Shown: positions 12,943 to 25,041 of the stretch, in pieces | Layout: each line of letters opens with the position of its first letter | How positions within the stretch are numbered: position 1 is the first letter of the stretch | From: Brasenia schreberi | Taxonomy: Eukaryota; Streptophyta; Magnoliopsida; Nymphaeales; Cabombaceae | Assembly (NCBI GenBank): GCA_036023115.1 | Contig: JAYKKT010000064.1 | Coordinates: 5,012,001-5,076,000, forward strand | Direction of reading: 5' to 3' | Length of the DNA: 64,000 bases | The notes under the pieces: model-generated | Databases searched by the model: none | The model's input: only the letters and a program-made list of their open reading frames with translations | Told to the model about the DNA's origin: nothing | Program-made: the position numbers and the translations under genes

Positions 12943-13287
12943 ATGAGTCACGAAATTGATCCTCATTTCGCAGGACCTCTCCGTAGATTCTCATTAGTTT
13001 CGTGGATCAACACGAAAAGACCCAAACACACATTCTCATCCCCCTCCTTTAACGGTGACAAGGGTTATTGCGGTAATTGTGGAACACGACCCAAGAGGTT
13101 GATATCGGTGTCCACCCAAAGTGACAAACAAGGGGACGTGTCCGGGTTGACCTTTCCCTACACGAACACAAAGGAGAAGACAAAGTTGCCACCCTTATTC
13201 AGGGGACAATTTCAAGAAAAGAACAAAGGTAAACCCCTTTTTCCCTTCGAAGAACTGACAGGAATCGTGTCAACAGAAGTAGAATGA
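12943..13287 (+). other. Unrecognised open frame of 114 codons
   Basis: An ATG-to-stop frame with a CGNCG motif and a basic, low-hydrophobicity composition. I recognise no family, see no splice context and no neighbour that would make sense of it. It could be a relic of a transposon or organellar insertion, or chance. It is listed only because it is the longest open frame in this gene-poor stretch. Confidence 0.15.
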
Positions 13288-13617
13288 GCCAATTTGGGAT
13301 GGTCAATAGAGATGGTCAATATGCTGATAAATATATGCTTGAAGTCTCATAGTCAATAGAGAAGTAAATTCAGTCGGGTTGGGCTGGCCCAACCGCAGTC
13401 CTTGTGGGCCAATCCAGCCTGGCCCATGTTTTGTCTGGATCTTTCTCTTTCTCTCTATATATTTAAATATTGGTTCATGCTCAATCTTTCTCTAATATTT
13501 TATCATTCGATCGGTCACTTGACCGGATAGAGATTTGAATCTTAAAAAATATATATCATTGTACATTTTATACTCATATTTAATGCACAATAATATACTT
13601 TACTATTTTATTTTATA

Positions 13618-13672
13618 TGTATATATATATATATATATAGATAGATAGATAGATAGATAGAAAGAGAAAGAG
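13618..13672. repeat. (AT)n(GATA)n microsatellite
   Basis: TATATAT passes into GATA tetranucleotides and then AGAGA. Confidence 0.93.
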
Positions 13673-13675
13673 AGA

Positions 13676-13935
13676 GAACCAAACGAGGTTGATTCAGTGT
13701 GTCATCATTATATACAATCTCTTACTAATGACCATCCCTTGTGCAGCCATTCTGATCTTTTCTTTTCTTCCATAGGCATATATTTTAAAATTTAAGGCTT
13801 AGCAATGGGTGGGCATTAAGTATGATGAATGAGACGGAGAACCCTTTTTAGTAGAAGCAACAAGAACGTTATTCTATTGTATACTTGATCACATTCGAGA
13901 TGTATAACATTCAGTCTCACCCATTGGTAGTATTA
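13676..13935 (+). repeat. Dispersed repeat, copy 1 (family unknown)
   Basis: About 255 bp that matches 28310-28570 in the same orientation. Shared blocks include CCAAACGAGGTTGA, CTTGTGCAGCCATTCTG, GCAATGGGTG and GCATT/TCTCACCCA at the end. Copy 1 has a short TTTTCTTTTC insertion relative to copy 2. I see no ORF and no terminal repeat that would classify it. Confidence 0.8.
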
Positions 13936-14237
13936 TAGAAAGCCTCGAACACGACAAAACGGAATAATGTGTCAAGGCTATAATCCCCGGCAAAACCATT
14001 GGCTCAACCGTCTAAGGAAGAAATCATAAACCATTTTCTTTGCATCAGTTGGAGCCACAAATGTACCAGCTCACGCATCTCTCAGAGAGAGAGAGAGATG
14101 AGGACAGTGCCTGCTTTTTCTCCTTCCAGGCAAAATCTAAGCTCAGAATCCAATTTACTCACCCAGGTAAGAACATGATGCTCTTTTCAGTCTTTTATAT
14201 GGTTCTTTTGGGAGTCAGTATTTTATGTAGTTAAGAC

Positions 14238-14248
14238 ATATATATATG

Positions 14249-14290
<42 letters not shown>
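14238..14290. repeat. Compound (TA)n(TG)n microsatellite
   Basis: ATATAT passes into a TG run of about 12 units. Confidence 0.93.
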
Positions 14291-14845
14291 GATAAAGTAG
14301 GCATATCTTAATTGTGCTCGAATTTGAAACCAAAACCAAGCCTTGTGTAGTAACACCAAACATCCCTCCTTAGTTGCTATGTAAATTTGTACAGGAAAAT
14401 GTAGAAAGTGATATATCTCATGTAATCTAGCTATGTTGCTATCATATAGATGTTAATCCTTACGAGGATGCAGGAAATGAGAACTCTGGCATTGTTATGA
14501 AGAAACAAATAGCACAAACTTTTTCCGTTGTTTTGGAGTCAAATTTAGTAATAGATAAACTTCATCTATCTCTGTCCTGAATACGAGCCTCTTCATAGAA
14601 GGAGATAAACTCTTTTAGCCCATTTCCAGGTTTCAGAAGCATGATTACTAGTCTTAGATTAACCATCCAAATAGCTTCTGGTTCATCATCTAACTTAAAA
14701 ACTCTTCTTTTTCAAGCCAACAAACATCAACGGAAAGAGCGATAAAAAATCATGCAAGGAGCACAGGTAAAACCATAGAATAACCATGAGATGAATAGGA
14801 ATAAGTTGATTCTATCAAGAACAAGAAGTAACTTCGCAGTGATCA

Positions 14846-15495
14846 TAGTCAGTGTTATATCACATGATATGAAACCACTATATGATACACCTTAGTGTAT
14901 CACAATAGGCAATGTATTGGCCTATATCGTGTGATATGGGTCGTATCGCGTACAAGTGATACGCCTTAGTTTTATAAAAAGAAATCCTTTCTTGTTCGAA
15001 GTGGACATGAATTGAACTGATTTTCTTCCTCTTTTTGACAAACATCTTACCTTAAAAAGTGACCTACAAAGTAGTTTTCAAAGTTCTTAAGAATGAAAAA
15101 GCAATTTACTTCAATAACTTACCAAGTATGATACGTCCAGCATTGGTAACTTATCAATTATAACCACGTTCACGTTTAGCATCAGTAACTTACAATTATT
15201 CACCATATCAACATTAGTACATTGTACAACACAACTATCTTATCTTAAAAGGTAACCTCCCAAGAATAACAATAGTTAACAAAGTTTTCAAAATAAAACA
15301 AGTAATTTCCTTAAATAACTTACCAATTATAATGACATCGAGAATGAGTACCACGAATTAGGAAACTAGTCTAAAATAGTTCTTGATTTTAATGCTTTTT
15401 TATTTTTATTTTAAAAGTATTTCTAAAAAAAATACACCCATCTCATATAGAAAAATGATATATGATACGATACAAACAACATTGATCATGGTTAC
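14846..15495. repeat. Possible degenerate terminal-inverted-repeat element
   Basis: The ends carry loosely complementary sequence (left GTCAGTGTTATATCAC; right, reverse-complemented, ATCAATGTTGTTTGTATC). The interior has GATAC-rich near-palindromes and two related copies of a roughly 85-bp unit, at about 15050-15130 and 15242-15335. No ORF. The call is tentative. Confidence 0.3.
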
Positions 15496-16790
15496 GAGAA
15501 AGAAAACGAAGCGTATTAAACGTGATGTGTAATAAGAAGTTTAGTCTCAATCAGAATTGCTTATGCAGATGGCACAATGACCATTGTGCATGAGAAAGAT
15601 AATAGGTGACTAAATTTCTTACATCTTATGGTTGTTGGGCTCTCTCGCATGTTTTAGTGCTAAACAAAATCCAACTTCTCTCCGAAACTGGTACATGATT
15701 GGCAGCTTCTTACTTAAGACACAAATTAATGAAGACTCTAAATCCTTTCATTTCACTCATTAGGGTAATCAAATTTCAGCGTATTTCTCATGTGTAAGAA
15801 TATTCTCATACGATCCAACTACCAATAAATTTCTCTACTCACGCTCTTGTACGCCTTTGTGTTCGAAGTGCTTGAAACTTGCATCTTAGAAATGCCAAAT
15901 TTGTTACAGACGTTACAAAGTAGTCATTCTCGGCAACTCAGAGTCCAGCCGTTACCGTTGCAGGAGTTACAGATTAGGCCTGATAACCGCCAGACTGTTA
16001 TCGAAAAACATGGTAACAATCCGGATATACATGCTCCGGATGGGGGAAACCCAGCGTGAAAACCGGACGACGGCCACCCGTAGAACCCCCCTCTCTCTCT
16101 CTCTTCATTTAAAAATAAAACCAAAAACCGCTCGGCGATTTTCAGAAAACCACTGTCTGAAACCAACGGTTTTTCGAAACCACCCCTGGTTTTGGAAAAC
16201 CTCCGTCGATTTCGCAGAAATTGCCTCGGACAGCGGACTGAAAATTTCATTCTGTCCCGAGCGGTTTTCTAATATTACAAAATTGCATCCGATCAAGAAG
16301 ATTGTTCTGCCTTTACTAAGCAAAAAGTCATTTTTACCCTTTAGCAGTTTGTGAAAATTATAATATATCGGGCTACCGTTTTACGTTATTGACCTTCCTG
16401 GTTTTAGTTAATTTCTTTTCTACCATTGTGTCAAAAGACAGGTTTGTCTCTATACTTTGGAGAAAATTACTAATTCAGATTGAGGGTTAAAATTACAATT
16501 TTAACCCCGATCAGTCACGAATTTTACGAATCTATCCTTAGGCTTTTCAAAAAAATTCAAAAGTGAACAGATAGATAAAATTATAGTTTTATCCCTGATA
16601 TTATTTGAAAAATGAAGGCAAAAATTTTTGGTAAAATTGAAAATTTGTCCCAAGTTGCTTATAAAATGTTTTTAGCTTGTTTTTATGATATTATACATCG
16701 TTCCAACATGGTTCCTGTTATGTGTGTTTGTTGCTTATTTTTATTTTCTTTTTAGACCATCTAATTATTATAATTACCAAACACATAAAA
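15496..16790. other. Intergenic, no gene recognised
   Basis: No supportable exon. A short (CT)n run is at about 16090-16104. The part after about 16600 may belong to the untranslated leader of the copia element that starts coding at 16791, but I find no primer-binding site or LTR there. Confidence 0.5.
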
Positions 16791-18804
16791 ATGAGTTCAA
16801 GAATATGCATGTCTGAATTGGCAAAAACAGAAAAACTGAACGCTCTGAACTTCCAAACATGAAAGAGGAGAATCTCACTTGCTCTAACACTTGAGGGTGT
16901 TGAGTACGTATTAAAGAAAATCATGCGTTCGCCATCATCAGACGCAACTGAGCAACAAATAGAAATGTATAAAACATTTCTAAAAGATGACACAATAGCA
17001 AGAACAATCATGTTGATCTACATGGAGGATGACTTGATTAGGGTATTCGAAGAATACGAGACCACCAAAGAGCTATTTGATTTAATAATAGCTAAGTATG
17101 ACACAATTGCCAAATTACATGCGTAGTTGCTACTACAAAAGTACAACTCCTTCAAAATGAAAGGAGATAATGCAGTAGAACATGTAAACCACATGTTAGT
17201 AATAGCTAGGGACTTAGTCGTGGCAAAATCAGTCATCCCAGAACCGATGCAAATATCAACAATCTTAAACAGTCTACCCTCGTCATAGAACATGATCACC
17301 ACTGCCCTCATATTAAGGTCTGAGATTAACCTTTCTAAATTGCCCTGAAACTAGCAACAAAGCAAGAACATATGATCAAAAACAAGAAAGAAAAATTGCT
17401 AGCGATACAAGATGAGATAGGGTCTAGCTCCAAACCCAATCAGAAGAAAAATAAACCAAACAAGAAGTTTGGTAAGAATAACAAGAAAGACGATCAAAAT
17501 TTTAAGAAATCGCTTCTCGGATCAAGTGTTTCAACTGTGGAAAGATGGGACACTATAAGAGGGATTGCCGCAATAAGTAAGGTGGAGGAAACAACCCACA
17601 ACACAGACAATCAGAGAAGGAGGATATAATCTGTGTGATTTCAGAGTGTTTATACATGGACCGCCCAATGACAGGTTGGTGGATAAACTCCGGAGCTACA
17701 AAACATATCTCAAAGACCAATAAAGGGGCAATGAATCTAAAGGAATACAAACCATGTAAACATCGAGTTTACATGGGTAACAATACCTTATCGAATGTTT
17801 TGGGTACTGGGTCCTTTAGAATCTATGTACAAGGCAAACTGATTGTATTAACTGATGTATTAATTGTGTCATCTATAAGGCGCAATCTGGTCTCGATCCC
17901 TACCTTAGTAAAGAAAGGTTTTGAGGTCAGGTTTATTTCTAGCAAGATGACTATGAAAAAGGATGGAAAAATATTATTCTCTAAGGAATTTGATGTAGAG
18001 CATGGACTGTTTAAATTTTATAATAATGAAATTGATACTTCTTCTCCTTATATTGAGTGTGTCTTTAATGTTGATATGAATGTGTGGCATAAACGCCTTG
18101 GAAATATAAGTCTAGAAAAGTTGAGGAAATTATCCAACTTTGACTTACTGCCTGAATTTGAGGAAAATATTGTCAACACGTGCGAAGCTAGTATACAAGG
18201 AAAGATGACAAGAAAAGTTTTCCCCAAGAAATCAACAAGGGCAACAACCCTGTTGGAGGTTATTCACACAGATTTATGTGGACCATTTAGAGTAAAGTCA
18301 CATCATGGAAAACCTTATTTTATAATCTTTATCGATAATTACTCTAGATATATGTATTTATATCTTTTGACACATAAATTTGAGGCATTGAATGCTTTTA
18401 AAGAATATAAGTAAGAAGTGGAAAATCAATTAGGGCATTCAATTAAAGTCTTAAGATCAGATAGAGGTGGTGAATATACCTCGATAGAATTTCTTGAATT
18501 CTGTAAAGACTTTTGTATTGTAAAGAAAAATATAATGCCTAAGACACCTCAACAAAATAGTGTAATTGAGAGATACAACAGAACCTTGTTAAATATGACA
18601 AGGTCAATATTGATCGATGCCTCTCTACAAAGGATATTTTGAGAAGAAGCAATAAATACAACGGTTTACATACTCAATAGAGTATCGTATAAAGCTATAT
18701 TCCCTACACCATACGAGATGTGGTTTGAAAGAAAACGCAACCTAGGTCATCTCAAGAGGTGGAGATCTGTTGCACACGTAAAGATCCTTGATCAATGTAG
18801 AGAT

Positions 18805-19119
18805 TGTTAAGGAAAGTCGTGTCTTGTCATGTAATAAGAGTCTAGTCGTGTAAAAGAGTCCTGTGTAATGTCAGTTTGTCGTTTTGAGTCTTATGTAGTC
18901 TTAGAAATAGTTAATTCTTAGTAGGGGTAGATTAGGAAATTAAGTTAGATAGGGTATTAATAGGTGATTAGGGTTAGATAGAAGAACAACAAAAATAGAG
19001 GAGGATGGCTGCAGCAATGGGGCTGATTTTGGTCTTGACGCAGATTGGAGGAATGCCTCCAATCTGCCGCATAATGTAATTTTATGTTATGTTGAATAAT
19101 ATAAAGTTCATTCACAATA
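18805..19119 (+). repeat. 5' LTR of nested copia element
   Basis: About 315 bp, beginning TGTTAAGGAAAGTCG and ending TTCATTCACAATA. It matches 21466-21778 with roughly 15 differences by eye, mostly transitions. Confidence 0.92.
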
Positions 19120-19130
19120 TGGTATCAGAT
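19120..19130 (+). other. Primer-binding site of nested copia element
   Basis: TGGTATCAGAT directly follows the 5' LTR. It matches the initiator-tRNA-Met PBS core (TGGTATCAGA) typical of plant copia elements. Confidence 0.88.
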
Positions 19131-21455
19131 GTTAGGCGTTTTTCCTTGGGATTTCTGCACACGTGAATCCACGCCCTCAGATCTGGCCGCTGCAAGTTTG
19201 TTGCCTTTTCCCATCGTGGACTGCACACCAGGTTTTCTTTCTTGGCATTGAATACTAGCCTGCGCCACTCAACCTTTTATCCTTTTCTTGGCTGCAACAT
19301 CTATCTGTTTTTTTTCTTTCCACAAGTTGTCTGCGCTGTCCACAAGAAATTTGTTTCTTTTCCTCTTGACAGTCGTCATCTGCAGTTTTTTTTATTCAGC
19401 CAAGCAGTCAACTGTGATTGATAAAGCAGTGCGCAGATTTTGTTGGGCACATGATCAGATTCTCGCCCTAGTATTTCCCCATCATGTGATCCATTTTCAC
19501 AACTGATTCCTTACCTTTATCTGTCATTCTAACGTCCAGCCTTGGCCCACTCCGTCTTGCTCCTTTTTTTTTCATTATTATTTAGTCCTACATAGCTGCC
19601 AAGGGTAAAGGCCTTGATCTTTCCTCTTCTTCAAGCGAACCCTCTGGTTTCTTTGAAAAAATAGAACATATTCAGATTACCACCACTAAACTGGATGGAC
19701 GTAATTACATGGAATGGGCACGCTCTGTGGAACTTGCCATTGTCGCAAGGGGGAGATGGGAACATTTGATGGGTCAGTCTTCAATTCCAGCTCCCCATGA
19801 CAACCTTTATTCTACTTGGAAAAGAGAAGATGCCTTAATCTCATCGTGGTTGCTTCAGTCCATGATTCCATCCATTGATAAAACTTTTATGTTTTTAGAC
19901 TCCGCCCATGCCATTTGGTGTGCTGTTGCAGAGGCTTATTCCCAGAAAAAGAATATTGCGAAAGAATATGAAATTTTGAAGCGTATCAAAAAATGTAAAC
20001 AAGCAAATCGCTCTATCAGCACATACTATGCAGATCTCCGCAGTCTTTGGGATGAACTCTTCTATTATACGAATATTCAGTGTTCCAATTGTTATATTGA
20101 ATGACAGGCTGCGCTTGAAAAGAAGAAAGTATTTGATTTATTGTGGGGTGTGAATCTAGAATTTGAATCAGTCAAACTTAATATCCTGGGCAGAGACGAG
20201 CTTCCGTCTTTGGGCACTATTTACTCCTTATTAATCAGAGAAGAAAATCGCCGAAATCTTGAAAAAGATCAACTTGTTACTCCAGAACATCATGCACTTC
20301 AAGTCAGAGACGACAGTTCATCTTTTTGTGGCAGAGGGGGACTCCAAAAATGTGGTTGTGGCCGCGGTCGATTTAGTTCTGAATATAGAAATAAACTTGT
20401 CTGCTCCCATTGTGGAAAATCGTGTCATACTAGAGATCATTGTTGGAAATTATATGGTAAACCAGATTCCTATCGACATCGCCACCCCTCAGTCCATTCT
20501 TCAGACAATTCTACTCCCAGCACTGATGGCATTCAAGAGATTCTCAAACGCATAGAAGGTCTTCAATAGAGATTTACTGAAAAACCTTCTGCTCCCACGA
20601 ATCATGCTACCATCGCTCAGGCTACACACACTGTAACGGGTAATCACTTCTCTCGTTCTACTTCCAAAACTTGGATAATTGATTCAGGGGCTACGGATCA
20701 CATGGTTGGAGACTCCTCATCCTTTACCACTTATAAGACTCTTATAGACAATGCACCCATTAAATTGGCAGATGGTTCCTTAACTTATATGATTGGACAG
20801 GGCACTGTATCTACATGTCTTTCAGATTTACCATCGGTCTATCATGTTCTCAGTTTTCCACTCAATCTTCTTTCAGTCGGCTCTTTAACTCGTACATTGA
20901 ATTGTTGTGTCACTTTTCATCATTCTGGTTGTGTATTTCAGGATCTGAAGACGGGACAAATCTTTGGACAAGATAAATTATAAAACGGATTATACATTCT
21001 TGAAGACTTTTCTCAGCCTTCCACCTCATACAATGTTTCTGCCACACCTTCTTCGGATGCAGCTCTTCGTCTTTGGCATTATCGTCTCGGTCATCTTCCA
21101 ATGTCCAAAATTCCTTAAGCATATAGAGATTGACTGTATACCCTTATATTGTGAAGGAAAATAGATATCTTCATTAATCACTGAATTGGGTTATTCAATT
21201 AACCATCCTATACCCTTGTATTGTGATAGCAGTGCAGCAATTCAGATGGCATCTAATCCAGTATATCATGAAAGGACCAAGCATATAGAGATTGACTGTC
21301 ACTTCATCAGGGAGAAGATATCCAACAAAGAATTCCAGTTGGAGTATGTTTATTCTTTCAAACAGATGACTGATTTTTTAACTAAAGCTACTACCAGCAA
21401 ATTATTAAAGGAGACCTTATCCAAGTTGGGTGTCATCAATATTTTCCACCCAACT

Positions 21456-21465
21456 TGAGGGGGAG
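21456..21465 (+). other. Polypurine tract of nested copia element
   Basis: TTGAGGGGGAG immediately precedes the 3' LTR. Confidence 0.85.
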
Positions 21466-21778
21466 TATTAAGGAAAGTCGTGTCTTATCATGTAAAGAGT
21501 CTAGTCGTGTAAAAGAGTCTTGTGTAATGTCAATTTGTCATTCTGAGTCTTATGTTGTCTTAGAAATAGTTAATTCTTAGTAGGGGTAGATTAGGAAATT
21601 AAGTTAGATAGGGTATTAATAGGTGATTAGGGTTAGATAGAAGAACAATACAAATAGAGGAGGACGGTTGCAGCAATGGGGCTGATTTTGGTCTTGACGC
21701 AGATTGGAGGAATGCCTTCAATCTGCCGCATAATGTAATTTTATGTTATGTTGAATAAGATGAAGTTCATTCACAATA
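21466..21778 (+). repeat. 3' LTR of nested copia element
   Basis: About 313 bp, beginning TATTAAGGAAAGTCG (TA where the 5' LTR has TG) and ending TTCACAATA. Followed by the GAGAT target copy and then the outer element's reading frame. Confidence 0.92.
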
Positions 21779-23020
21779 GAGATAAGCTAGACAATAAGTC
21801 CTTAAGATGTATATTCATTGGATATCCGAAAGGTTCAAAATGATATCGATTTTATCATAAGGACCACAGACTAATTGAAAGTAGAGATGTTGAATTCTTA
21901 TAAGATACTAAGAATGACATCCTGAAAAACAATGATAAATGTATTAGGTGTAAATGGGTTCTGAAAAAGAAATACAAGGTTGATGGTACAATCAACAAGT
22001 TTAAAGCGAGGTTGATTGCAAAGAGTTTTTCGGAAAAAGAAGAGATAGATTATGTTGAGACATATTCTTTAGTTGCGAAATTTGCATCCATACGAATAAT
22101 CCTGACAATATCTGCATACTATGATTTGGATTTACATAAGTTAGATGTAAAGACAACATTTCTAAATGAAGATTTAGATGAAATCATATACATGCAGCAA
22201 CCCGAAGGATTTGTGGTTGAAGGCCAAAAAGATAAAGTATATAGGTTGAGAAAATCTCTATATGGCCTGAAACAGTCACCTCGCCAATGGTATTTGACTT
22301 TTCAAAATGCTATTATAAAACTTGGGTTTGTGGCTAATAAACTTGATCACTGTGTATATATTTGGAACAGTGGGAGCTACTTTGTCATCCTATCATTATA
22401 TGTAGATGACATATTGTTGACTGGAAACGACAATGAGATGATTGTCAAAACCAAGTCATGGTTAAACTCCAAGTTCGAAACAAAAGATATAGGAGAAGCA
22501 TCATATATCCTGAGTATAAAGATCTCTTGAGATAGAGAATCTAGACTCTTGTACCTGAGTCAGAAGAGATATATTGACTATATCCTCAAGAAGTTCAAAA
22601 TGGGTGAATACAAATCTACTTATACACCTGTTGCAAAAGGGTTTAAAATTAATAAGACTGATTATCCCGGTGAAGGAGACAATAAGCCTAATGTTCCTTA
22701 TGTACAAGCTATGGGTAGCTTGATGTATGTTATGTACAAGACCTAATATCAACTTTGTTGTTGGTCTTATAAGTAGATATCAAAGTAATCCTTGATGGCA
22801 GCATTGGATAGCTGTAAAAAGGATTTTAAGATACGTGAAAGGAACAAGAGACTTGAAACTATGTTTTCAAAAAGATGAACTGAAAGTGGTAGGATACTGA
22901 GATATTGACTTTACTGGGAGAAAAAATGACAGCTAATCAACCTCGGGTCAAATATTCTTATTTGGAGGTGATGTTGTTTGTTGGGCATGAAAGAAACAGG
23001 GTTGTGTAGCATTGCATACA

Positions 23021-24977
23021 CCATTTCCGTTGTTTCTCTGGAAATTGTTGGTGTGAGTAAACCTCAAACACGCAAACACACCATTTACGGTGCACGACGG
23101 AGAGTGAAAGTTCAGTCAGCCTCAAGATCTCCATCAAAATTCAACCTAAATTTTTCTCCAAAACTACAACGTTTTTTTAGAACGCAATGGCAACGGCTCA
23201 AGATTTAGCATCATCCCGACCCCATTTTCTAGGAATTGCTGCTCCTCCCTCTGAAAACAGAACCAATTTCTATTTTTCATAACAAACTTTCAAAATCGAT
23301 TTTCCAAAACCTCAAAGAAATCCTCTAAAACCCTAGATGAAAAACTTGATTCTTTGAGAGAAAGAGCAAGGTAACTTGGAAGGGAAATTGAGGCTCAAAG
23401 CCAAAGGCCAAGGCACGTCATTCCCATGAAAGATCATCTCTGGTACATAGAGAGAAAAACCATAACCAAAAAACAAAACTAAGCCCAAAATCTGATGAAG
23501 AAAATGAGGTCACAAATGTAGCAAGTGTAGAGACCGAATCATCAAACCTTGTTGATCATCCAAACACCCATTTGTCCATGAAAAACTCAAAAAAGTTCTT
23601 TATTTTGAAAAATCAAAAAAATCTGGAAACTCTTCAAAAATAAAAACATTTGAAAATCAAAATTTTGAAATTCTAAAAATCAAAAGCGAAAATGAAGTCT
23701 ACATTCCTAGGCATACAGGCAAAGTGGGGCATAACATTCACTTCACACAAGTTACTCCAAACTTCTCCAAAACTTGCGCTTCGATGGGTTCCATTCCCAT
23801 GAGCACTATTTCAAACACGACGGGGCAAACATTCAAGTTCCTTAAAAGGTGAGCAATATTGGAATCAAACCTATACCCAAAATGCATCAAGGCTAGGATC
23901 ATATCATACATATTCCTAAGCCATGCCAAAAATCAATATCATGCATATACGAATCATTCATTCATCACACTAAAAATCATTTATCACATGCCGCAATATG
24001 GTTGGCCATAGTATGAATGCTCATGTCATCTCCACTAAACTAGGGCATGTAGATTGCATTCCCTAAAAAACTTTCATGGAAACATACATCATTTCATGTA
24101 TCTCAATCATCTCATATGAAATACATTTTACATGTTGTAAACACCCTAAATAAACTTTTCTGAAAATACTCCCAATTTCGAAAGTCAGCTTCTTTTTAAA
24201 ACCCTTCGCTTTAAAATGAAAATTTTAAATCTTTAAAATATAGATTTTAAAAAGTTTCAAATTAAAGCTAAAAGGATAAGGCCCAAAAGATTTGATCAAA
24301 TCAGGCAAAGATTAAGGCGATGGTTGAAGCCTGCTTCAAGCTAGGATCGAGTTCGCGAAGGTCAATCCGTGAAGCAAGGGAGTAGATCATGTCGAGTCAA
24401 GGCACGTCTTCATCCAAGATGAAGTCAAGTGGATGGCCTCACCAAACCTAACCTAGCTAAACTTAACTAAGTCCTAGACTTGATTCACTTGAGCTAAACA
24501 TGAAACATGACCTAGTTTGAATCAAATGCCTTAACTTAACCAAGCCGAATTTTCCTAGCCTTGTCCATCCTATATCCTTGAGCTAAACATCAAATGACAC
24601 TCCTACCTAGCCTTGATAAAAAGGGACGAGCTAACAAAGGAGGACACATCAAGTTAAAGAACCAGTCGATTGTACTTAGAGACGTCTAAGACCTAGCCAA
24701 CCATGGCTAGGTGTACATGGTTTGAACCAACAACCAGCCCACATGGGGATGGTTCATATTTCACCAAGGGAGACCACTCATCCATATGAATACAAGACCC
24801 TTGGGGCTGGGTTTGGGTCTTCGATCGCCCCCATCCGCACACTTTCCTGTCCTAATTCCTGAACCTTGTTTGCATCTACAATTATCTCCTTGCTTCAATC
24901 TATTTTTCATCTCGCAAGGAAATAGTTCAAATCAAAATGTTGGAACCTAATGCTGAAATCTTGTCTTACAAAACAAG

Positions 24978-24978
<1 letters not shown>
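23021..24978. other. Unassigned, probably old transposon debris
   Basis: No gene recognised. The sequence has runs of short AAAATC-rich repeats around 23580-23700 and TAACCTAGC/AACTTAACC-rich stretches around 24430-24620. It looks like decayed LTR-retrotransposon non-coding DNA, but I can assign no family. Confidence 0.4.

Positions 24979-25038
<60 letters not shown>
24979..25038. repeat. (GA)n microsatellite
   Basis: About 29 uninterrupted GA units. Confidence 0.97.

Positions 25039-25041
<3 letters not shown>

Larger units (their letters stand above)
18805..21778 (+). mobile_element. Nested, internally deleted copia element with two LTRs
   Basis: A 2974-bp element inserted in the outer copia element. 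Both LTRs are present and the 5-bp target duplication GAGAT flanks it (18800-18804 and 21779-21783). Gag (about 19607-20569, TAA/TGA-interrupted) has the motif LDGRNYMEWA and a zinc knuckle CSHCGKSCHTRDHC. Protease at about 20670 keeps DSGATDHM, followed by LWHYRLGHLP. The frame then stops and jumps at about 21115-21190 directly to the C-terminal RNase H ([25 protein letters not shown]). Integrase and reverse transcriptase are missing, so this copy cannot be autonomous. Confidence 0.93.
16791..23020 (+). mobile_element. Decayed Ty1/copia retrotransposon (outer element)
   Basis: Degenerate gag-pol in the + orientation. Gag starts near 16791 and has an early TGA at about 16860 where a Trp codon is expected. 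A CCHC zinc knuckle (CFNCGKMGHYKRDC) is encoded at about 17527-17568, one frame away from the preceding gag frame. Protease is at 17635 onward (WINSGAT, catalytic Asp replaced by Asn), then pre-integrase WHKRLGN and integrase (DLCGPF, RSDRGGEY, VIERYNR) with a TAA at about 18412. A younger element interrupts it at 18805-21778. Reverse transcriptase resumes near 21950, with YGLKQSPRQW and YVDD at about 22400. RNase H decays out near 23020. I find no LTRs. Confidence 0.9.

Noticed and set aside
12943..13287. 114-codon ORF with CGNCG as a zinc-finger protein
   Set aside because: A single CxxC, no matching second half, no family recognised. Kept only as an unrecognised open frame.
20910..21122. 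ORF antisense to the nested copia protease region
   Set aside because: Shadow of the sense gag-pol frame.
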